Made by a program: the position numbers and the translations under genes. This document shows, one piece after another, positions 41,652 through 45,391 of a DNA stretch of 45,391 bases (position 1 is the first letter of the stretch; every line of letters begins with the position of its first letter). The stretch lies in NCBI GenBank assembly GCA_050289625.1, contig JBNKGC010000029.1, forward strand, positions 1 to 45,391. The letters are read 5' to 3'. The notes under the pieces were generated by a model. It saw nothing but the letters and a program-made list of their open reading frames with translations, was not told the origin of the DNA and did not search any database. This DNA comes from NIC37A-2 sp050289625 (GTDB lineage: Bacteria; Myxococcota_A; Polyangia; Polyangiales; Polyangiaceae).

Positions 41652-42611
41652 TCAGAGGCCGAGGTTCCGGCGCAGGCGCGGGCCCGGATCCTCGAGGTCC
41701 GCCTCGAAGGGGGCGCCGGTGATCCGTTCGACCGCCGTGACGTAGCGGAGGCTAGCTTCGACGCGCACTTCGTCCGGGATCGGGGGAACGGGTCCGTCCC
41801 CCGTGAATCCCACTCCGGCCAGGTAGCGGCGCAGGTACTCCTTGTCGAAGCTTTCGGGGTCCTGGCCCGCTTCGAATCGCTCGCCGTAGGTTTCGGCGAA
41901 CCAGTAGCGGGAGGAGTCGGGCGTGTGGATCTCGTCGATCACCACGATTTCCCCCTCGGGGGTCTTCCCGAACTCGTACTTCGTGTCGACCAGAATCAGG
42001 CCGCGTTCTTTGCAGAGGCGCTGGCCCTCGGCGAACAAAGCCAGCGCCATCTGGGCCGCACGATCGAAGTCCTCCGGTGGCATGCCGGTCATCGCGAGGA
42101 TTTCTTCGCGCGACGCGGACACGTCGTGGGAGCCGTGCGGCGCTTTGGTGCTCGGCGTGACGATCACTTCGGGCAGGGCCTGATGCTTGCGGAGGCCCTC
42201 GGCAAGCGCGTGCCCGCAGAAGGTGCGCGCTCCCTTTTCGTAGTGCACCCAGATGCTCGTCGATGTCGTGCCCGTGAGGTAAGCGCGCACCACCATCTCC
42301 ACGGGCAGGGGCTCGCACTCGCGCCCGACCATCACGTTGGGATCGGGAGTGGCGATCATGTGATTCGGAGCGACGTGCGCCGTCTTCTCGAACCAGAAGC
42401 GCGCGACGTGGTTGAGCAGCTGACCCTTGAGCGGCAGCGTGCCGAGCGCGCGATCGAACGCGCTGATCCGATCGGTGACCACAATGTAGCGCTTGCCGTC
42501 CTCGGTCGTGTAACAGTCGCGGACCTTGCCGGCGTACTTTCGGCCGAGCTCCGGAAAGTCGGTGCTGACGAGGGGATGGGCGAGACAGGCTGTGAGGGTG
42601 GCGCGTTCCAC
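41652..42611 (-). CDS. purC: SAICAR synthetase
   Basis: A 319-residue phosphoribosylaminoimidazole-succinocarboxamide synthase of the longer type. Typical sequence is seen: GKVRDCY, VTDRISAFD, NHVARFWFEKT, ECEPLPVEMVVRAYLTGTTSTS and TKYEFGKTPEG..., ending in VTAVERITGAPFE. It joins aspartate to CAIR in purine synthesis. The start is the GTG at 42611, immediately before the conserved part; an open frame continues upstream to 42992 without family sequence. It is 247 bp from the divergent DHH-type gene. Confidence 0.95.
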   Translation of the reverse strand: MERATLTACLAHPLVSTDFPELGRKYAGKVRDCYTTEDGKRYIVVTDRISAFDRALGTLPLKGQLLNHVARFWFEKTAHVAPNHMIATPDPNVMVGRECEPLPVEMVVRAYLTGTTSTSIWVHYEKGARTFCGHALAEGLRKHQALPEVIVTPSTKAPHGSHDVSASREEILAMTGMPPEDFDRAAQMALALFAEGQRLCKERGLILVDTKYEFGKTPEGEIVVIDEIHTPDSSRYWFAETYGERFEAGQDPESFDKEYLRRYLAGVGFTGDGPVPPIPDEVRVEASLRYVTAVERITGAPFEADLEDPGPRLRRNLGL

Positions 42612-42773
42612 GGCGGAGCGGACCCTATCACGCTGGCCCCGACTCGCTATGGCGCCGCTCGCGAGGGGCCCAGAGTGCCTCGAGGAGTGCGAATTTCGGC
42701 GGCCTATCTCGGGGAGCGTCGGGCTCGGCTTCCGGCCTTGCAACTTTGTCGCGAAGGGTTTTGGGGTGGGACT

Positions 42774-42790
42774 CTGCCGCGCAGCGGCAG
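42774..42790. other. Perfect hairpin between purC and the DHH-type gene
   Basis: CTGCCGC-GCA-GCGGCAG forms a 7-bp stem with a 3-nt loop, about 165 bp before the purC start and 70 bp before the plus-strand gene. It may be a leader hairpin of purC or a regulatory site. No U-run follows in either direction. Confidence 0.4.
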
Positions 42791-42858
42791 GGCGGGCGTC
42801 TTCAACGGGCTTACCTTGCCAGCGGGTCGGGCGTCGTCCACGGTGAGCGCCTCGATTC

Positions 42859-43761
42859 ATGCTCACGCTCGCCTTCGGCACACCACGCAAACTCCCCAGT
42901 GCGGCCTCTCTCGAGGGACGCGTCGTCGTTCTCGACATCGCGTTTGCGGGGCTAGTGGGTGGGGGGTTCGACAAGGTGACCCGCAAACTCATCGACGGTT
43001 TGGGGGAGAGACTGCGCGGCTGGATCGATCATCACGATCACGAACGCCACGTCGAGTTCGCAAACGACCCACGCTTCGTGCTGCACACCAAGGCGGAACA
43101 CGGAGCTTGTCCGGAGATCATCACGCCGGAGCTGGTCGAGCGGATTGGTCCAGTGGACACGGTGCTCTGTCACACGGACTTCGATGGCCTGGCGAGCGCG
43201 GCCAAGTGGATCCTCGCGGGTGAAGAGCCGTACGAGGGCTGCGATGCCGACGCGCGCGCCATCGACACGCGCCTCGGCACGCCGACCTCCATCGCCGAGC
43301 GAATCGATCGCGCGCTGCGCGCCCGCCCTCGCGACGAGGGGCTTTTCGGCATCGTGGTCCGTCACCTCGTCGGGCGTTTGAAAGATCCGTCGCTCTGGGT
43401 GCCCATCGACGAGGCGGCGGCCCAGCTGATCCCGATCGAGAAGGAGACCCGCCGCGCCGCCGCCAGCTACCGCCGCCTGCCGCGGCGTGACGGAACGGCG
43501 GGCGTGGCTTTGGTCGACATCACCCGAGGCTACGGCAAGGTCGACAAGACGCTGCTGCTCTTGCTCGGCCAGGAACGGGAAGCCGTCAGCGTGGTGGTGG
43601 ATTCGATGAACGTGGCCGTCGCCGCTCGGTTCGACAGTGGCTACGATTTTCTTCAGCTATTTCGGCTTGATGGCGGTATGCCCACCCGCGTGTCCCTGCC
43701 ACGGAAGCGCCTCTCTGACGTGCTCGAGGCGCTCGGTGTCGATGCAGCCGAGTTCGACTGA
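42859..43761 (+). CDS. DHH-superfamily-like phosphoesterase with permuted motifs
   Basis: A 300-residue protein with two features of DHH phosphoesterases. A DHH motif appears at 57-61 (WIDHHDHE), and a DxDG-type motif at 105-110 (HTDFDGLASAA). In standard DHH proteins (RecJ, NrnA, PPX1) the DxDG motif comes first and DHH later. Here the order is the reverse, with a strand like motif II (VVVLDIAF, D26) before the DHH. It could therefore be a circularly permuted member. The C-terminal part (about 200-295) is alpha/beta and may correspond to a DHHA1-like substrate domain. A metal-dependent phosphoesterase role is likely but the substrate is unknown. Confidence 0.65.
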   Translation: MLTLAFGTPRKLPSAASLEGRVVVLDIAFAGLVGGGFDKVTRKLIDGLGERLRGWIDHHDHERHVEFANDPRFVLHTKAEHGACPEIITPELVERIGPVDTVLCHTDFDGLASAAKWILAGEEPYEGCDADARAIDTRLGTPTSIAERIDRALRARPRDEGLFGIVVRHLVGRLKDPSLWVPIDEAAAQLIPIEKETRRAAASYRRLPRRDGTAGVALVDITRGYGKVDKTLLLLLGQEREAVSVVVDSMNVAVAARFDSGYDFLQLFRLDGGMPTRVSLPRKRLSDVLEALGVDAAEFD

Positions 43762-44078
43762 GCGCAGTTCGCTCTGAGCTGGGTTCGAGTCCGCAGACCT
43801 CGGTCGTCAGACGAGCGTCCTTTTCGACGGCTCGGGGCACACTGGCTGATTGATGAGGTGAGACAATGTCGCACCTCGTCGGAGGCTGTGGTCCCCCGAA
43901 GCGACGAGCGGCGAAGGACCATCCCCGTCTGGGGAAGGTGAGCGACCGAATCCATTCGCGAGGGGCTCGTGCTGCCTTCGGTTTCGAGCATGCGTCGAGC
44001 CTCGCAGACAGCACTCGTGATGCTGGTTTGCGTGGCTGGAAACGCCTCGAGGAGACCTGCGGTGTGAAGGCCTATCGC

Positions 44079-44092
44079 ACAAATCGATTTGT
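44079..44092. promoter_or_regulatory. 14-bp perfect palindrome
   Basis: ACAAATCGATTTGT reads the same on both strands. It is AT-rich for this DNA and lies in an intergenic region, so it is a candidate binding site for a dimeric regulator. Confidence 0.4.
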
Positions 44093-44181
44093 CACCGCTT
44101 TGTTAGACACGGAGTCGGCCGTTTCTGCGATCTGCGGTGGTCCAACACGTAAAATACGGTGATCTCTGAACGCGTTTTCGG

Positions 44182-44190
44182 TGTGGATAA
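44182..44190 (-). other. Perfect DnaA box
   Basis: The minus strand reads TTATCCACA, the exact consensus of a DnaA box. I noticed no second perfect box in the window. A lone box may titrate DnaA or regulate a nearby gene; it does not mark an origin by itself. Confidence 0.5.
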
Positions 44191-44345
44191 CTTTCTCACA
44201 GGGGCGTTCGAAGTTTGGTTGATCTGCCGATGGCGAGCGTGATAACTCCCTGCCCTCGCCTTGCTCGACTCGTTCGAGTGAGATGGGTGGCCAAGGGGGG
44301 TCACCTGCGAAACTTGGGGGAAATCAAAATACAGGGGGGGGGCGT

Positions 44346-45257
44346 ATGGAGACGAATGTTGCCGTCCATGCGAAGCCGACGACCGAGGAAGTTCTCTTCC
44401 ACGAGGGGGATGTATCACTTTGCCTGATGATCAATCGCCGCACGCGTTCGCTGCGCGTGGTGGACTTTCGGGCGGGACCACATCCGAAGAAGCGGCAGAT
44501 TGTCGAACGCGTTGCGCGTGACGAAGGACTCGAGCGGATCTTTACGGTCGTGGAGCGTGAAGAAGCGCCGTCGTGGCTTCGTTTGGGCTTTCACAAGGAG
44601 GGGAGCATCCCGGGCTTTTACAAGCGCAGCGATGCTTACCTGCTCGGCTTCTTGATGGAGAGCGACGAGGAGGTTGCTCAGTCGGGGACGCGCCTTGCTC
44701 TGCATGCGCGGCCCGAGCATGCCATCGCCGATCGCGCCGAGCGGGCCTACCAAGCGGGGCGTCGTATGATGCGCACGAAGGCTCCGGAGGTGCTGCCGGC
44801 GGTCAAAGTGCAGAAGGCGCGTGAGCAAGATGTGCTCAGGAGTTTGTCGCACGCTGGGCGGTCGGGACGAGCCCTGACCGAGCTCGAGCCTTTCGGGCGT
44901 GGCGTTCAGCGGGAAGCCTACCTGTGCACGGCGCGCGGCGGCTTTTCGCTGTTGGTCTCGGTGGAGACTCAACCGTGCTTCGACAACGCGTTGGTCGAAC
45001 CGCTGACCGCACCGCGCAGCGAAAAGGAGACCTGGCTGACGGCCGCAGGGCTCCGCCAGGTGGGTGATCTCCTGCGCGCGCAGGGGCTCGTGTCGGCGTT
45101 CGCGATCTCCGTCGCCGACTCAGTGCCGATGACAGCCGCGCTGGTGGTCGCCGGGTTCCGGCGTACGGGGCGCTTGCCGAAGCACATGATGGTGCAGGGC
45201 GAGCGACACGACGCGTTTCTGTGGTCACGCAAGCTGGCGGATCTCGCGACTGACTGA
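44346..45257 (+). CDS. Two-lobed GNAT-like protein
   Basis: A 303-residue protein, ATG at 44346 after a G-rich run that can serve as ribosome binding site. Two regions look like the second half of a GNAT acetyltransferase fold: LGFHKEGSIPGFYKRSDAYLLGF (about 76-98), resembling AblB-type beta-lysine acetyltransferases, and AGFRRTGRLPKHMMVQGERHDAFLWSRKL (about 270-298), typical of RimI-like ends. The two copies suggest a tandem or degenerate pair. The clear acetyl-CoA loop (Q/R-x-x-G-x-G/A) is not obvious in either, so catalysis is uncertain. The upstream 584-bp gap and a large hairpin after it suggest an independent transcription unit. Confidence 0.65.
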   Translation: METNVAVHAKPTTEEVLFHEGDVSLCLMINRRTRSLRVVDFRAGPHPKKRQIVERVARDEGLERIFTVVEREEAPSWLRLGFHKEGSIPGFYKRSDAYLLGFLMESDEEVAQSGTRLALHARPEHAIADRAERAYQAGRRMMRTKAPEVLPAVKVQKAREQDVLRSLSHAGRSGRALTELEPFGRGVQREAYLCTARGGFSLLVSVETQPCFDNALVEPLTAPRSEKETWLTAAGLRQVGDLLRAQGLVSAFAISVADSVPMTAALVVAGFRRTGRLPKHMMVQGERHDAFLWSRKLADLATD

Positions 45258-45341
45258 CAGGATGGGGCCGTGCAAGGCGCGCGGTCCCGTTCTTCGTTTT
45301 CCCTGCCCGTCGACATGTTTCGATGGGGGGATGCTGCGGCG

Positions 45342-45379
45342 ATGCGGCGCGCGCACGGGGGGATGAGCGCGCGCCGCAT
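45342..45379. terminator. 13-bp inverted repeat near the window end, possible terminator
   Basis: ATGCGGCGCGCGC (45342-45354) pairs perfectly with 45367-45379 across 12 nt. It lies 85 bp past the GNAT-like gene stop. Only 12 bases of sequence follow, with a short CTCTT end, so a U-run cannot be judged; it may be a terminator. Confidence 0.4.
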
Positions 45380-45391
45380 TGCGGCACTCTT

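Larger units (their letters stand above)
43762..44345. other. 584-bp intergenic region with a DnaA box and palindromes
   Basis: No convincing gene is seen. Features: a hairpin (43852-43860 with 43872-43880, inner stem 43862-43864 with 43868-43870), a 14-bp perfect palindrome (44079-44092), a -10-like TAAAAT near 44152, a perfect DnaA box (44182-44190) and a G-run just before the next gene. A short open frame at 43866-44162 has a plausible ribosome binding site but no recognisable product. Confidence 0.5.

Noticed and set aside
43782..43792. GGTTCGAGTCC, like a tRNA T-loop
   Set aside because: The flanking bases do not form a T-stem of five pairs and there is no acceptor stem or CCA, so no tRNA is supported.
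43866..44162. 98-codon open frame with a GAGGTGA ribosome binding site
   Set aside because: The product has no recognised feature, and the proposed binding site lies inside a hairpin; kept only as an intergenic feature.

Overview
The window is about 45 kb of GC-rich chromosomal DNA, most consistent with a myxobacterium (phylum Myxococcota, probably a Polyangiales relative). The placement rests on gene types rather than a marker tree: a CdnL/CarD RNA-polymerase-binding factor, a DUF4388-J domain-TPR protein, a eukaryotic-type Ser/Thr kinase with a PEGA-like tail, two sigma-54 enhancer-binding proteins (EBPs), an AgmX/PglI C-terminal domain protein, lipoproteins with Gly/Ser-rich linkers or lipobox signals, and a Lys/Ala histone H1-like protein. 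I see no phage, integrase, insertion sequence, CRISPR array, rRNA or tRNA. About 39 protein genes are supported and coding density is high.

Layout. (1) 1-6.7 kb: an outer-membrane-type protein, zapA, a response-regulator EBP, and divergently a J-domain/TPR protein, then a two-gene pspA-like/multi-pass membrane protein operon preceded by a good sigma-54 promoter candidate. (2) 6.7-10 kb: a DUF4139 protein and a CAP/SCP lipoprotein. (3) 10.1-17.2 kb: a tightly overlapping exporter operon (HlyD-like adaptor lipoprotein, ABC ATPase, ABC-2 permease, TetR repressor, TolC channel) preceded by a receiver-less sigma-54 EBP. (4) 17.3-24.2 kb: a DUF3160 lipoprotein, a kelch-type lipoprotein and a divergent Ser/Thr kinase. 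(5) 24.2-31.8 kb: housekeeping and envelope genes: trpS, trmL-type methyltransferase, an outer-membrane barrel, a zinc-ribbon membrane protein, rnc, a parvulin isomerase, an orphan DNA methyltransferase and a small lipoprotein. (6) 31.9-35.8 kb: cdnL, an 876-bp region with a strong promoter and a long leader, a Ppx/GppA phosphatase with an OmpA-type lipoprotein, and the H1-like gene. (7) 36-45.4 kb: an AgmX-domain lipoprotein, a TPR/retropepsin-like lipoprotein, coaD followed by a 58-bp duplicated tail, a FliH/SctL-like orphan, an MBL hydrolase, a thiolase, purC, a DHH-type protein whose motifs appear in permuted order, and a two-lobed GNAT-like protein.

How genes work together. The exporter operon looks self-contained: inner-membrane ABC pump, adaptor, outer-membrane duct and own repressor, with ATGA/GTGA junctions implying translational coupling. 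The pspA-like gene and its membrane partner form an envelope-stress unit. cdnL and the H1-like gene both have TTGACA promoters sharing an 11-bp identical stretch, which suggests co-expression of two chromatin/transcription factors. Several other adjacent pairs (rnc with a small exported protein, the DNA methyltransferase with the isomerase, the OmpA lipoprotein with Ppx) look like short operons.

The most unusual items are the permuted DHH protein, the shared cdnL/H1 promoter and long cdnL leader, the sigma-54 promoter at the pspA operon, two promoters placed so that transcripts would be leaderless, the orphan FliH-like gene, and the duplication after coaD. Assignments are from reading the sequence; no database search was run.
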